A DNA stretch of 6,075 bases from Acidobacteriaceae bacterium (GTDB taxonomy: Bacteria > Acidobacteriota > Terriglobia > Terriglobales > Acidobacteriaceae). Below, piece after piece: positions 6,062 through 6,075 of the stretch. Both the position numbers and the translations under genes were made by a program. Position 1 is the first letter of the stretch; the number at the start of each line of letters is the position of its first letter. The notes beneath the pieces were generated by a model. The model searched no databases and was not told the DNA's origin. It worked only from the letters and a program-made list of their open reading frames with translations. Location of the stretch: positions 1-6,075 of the forward strand of contig JAICMT010000106.1 in assembly GCA_025929125.1 (NCBI GenBank), given 5' to 3'.

Positions 6062-6075
6062 CGTCGTTCGCGGCA

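Noticed and set aside
6043..6075. Possible 3' end of another minus-strand gene entering from the right edge
   Set aside because: One frame reaches a stop near 6047, but about ten codons are too few to support a gene call.

Overview
The window carries four genes, all on the minus strand, so transcription runs from high to low coordinates. In that order they are: an outer-membrane porin of the alginate-export type (5934-4441), a regulator fusing a uroporphyrinogen-III-synthase (HemD)-like domain to GAF and ANTAR domains (4355-2646), a FadR-type GntR repressor with an FCD domain (2110-1271), and a secreted family 39 glycoside hydrolase (1155 to the left window edge, where its C-terminus is cut off). 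No rRNA, tRNA, CRISPR array, transposase or other mobile-element signal was seen.

Organism: the fairly high GC content, a Gram-negative outer-membrane barrel and a secreted GH39 enzyme beside a sugar-acid-type GntR regulator suggest a soil Acidobacteriota of the Terriglobus/Granulicella/Edaphobacter kind. The HemD-GAF-ANTAR plus alginate-export-porin pair points the same way. This is inferred from gene style; there is no phylogenetic marker in the window.

Layout: positions 6075-5935 are a leader ahead of the porin with at least three successive potential RNA hairpins. Porin and HemD-GAF-ANTAR are 85 bases apart. That gap holds a perfect TATAAT and a segment able to pair with the ribosome-binding site of the second gene. 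A 535-base stretch without a gene (2645-2111) then separates this pair from the second module and contains several inverted repeats. The GntR gene follows, then a 115-base gap with a TTGACA box and a 20-base near-palindrome with a GT-N3-AC core. That is the kind of operator FadR-family repressors use, and it sits directly in front of the GH39 gene.

How the genes may work together: module one looks like an uptake porin co-expressed with an RNA-binding antiterminator. Its HemD part could link expression to siroheme/heme-pathway or nitrogen status, since HemD-like and ANTAR regulators are both known around nitrate/nitrite assimilation in other bacteria. Module two looks like hemicellulose (xyloside) hydrolysis under a metabolite-responsive repressor. 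The most interesting hypothesis is that the stacked hairpins ahead of the porin are the RNA target of the ANTAR domain encoded just downstream.
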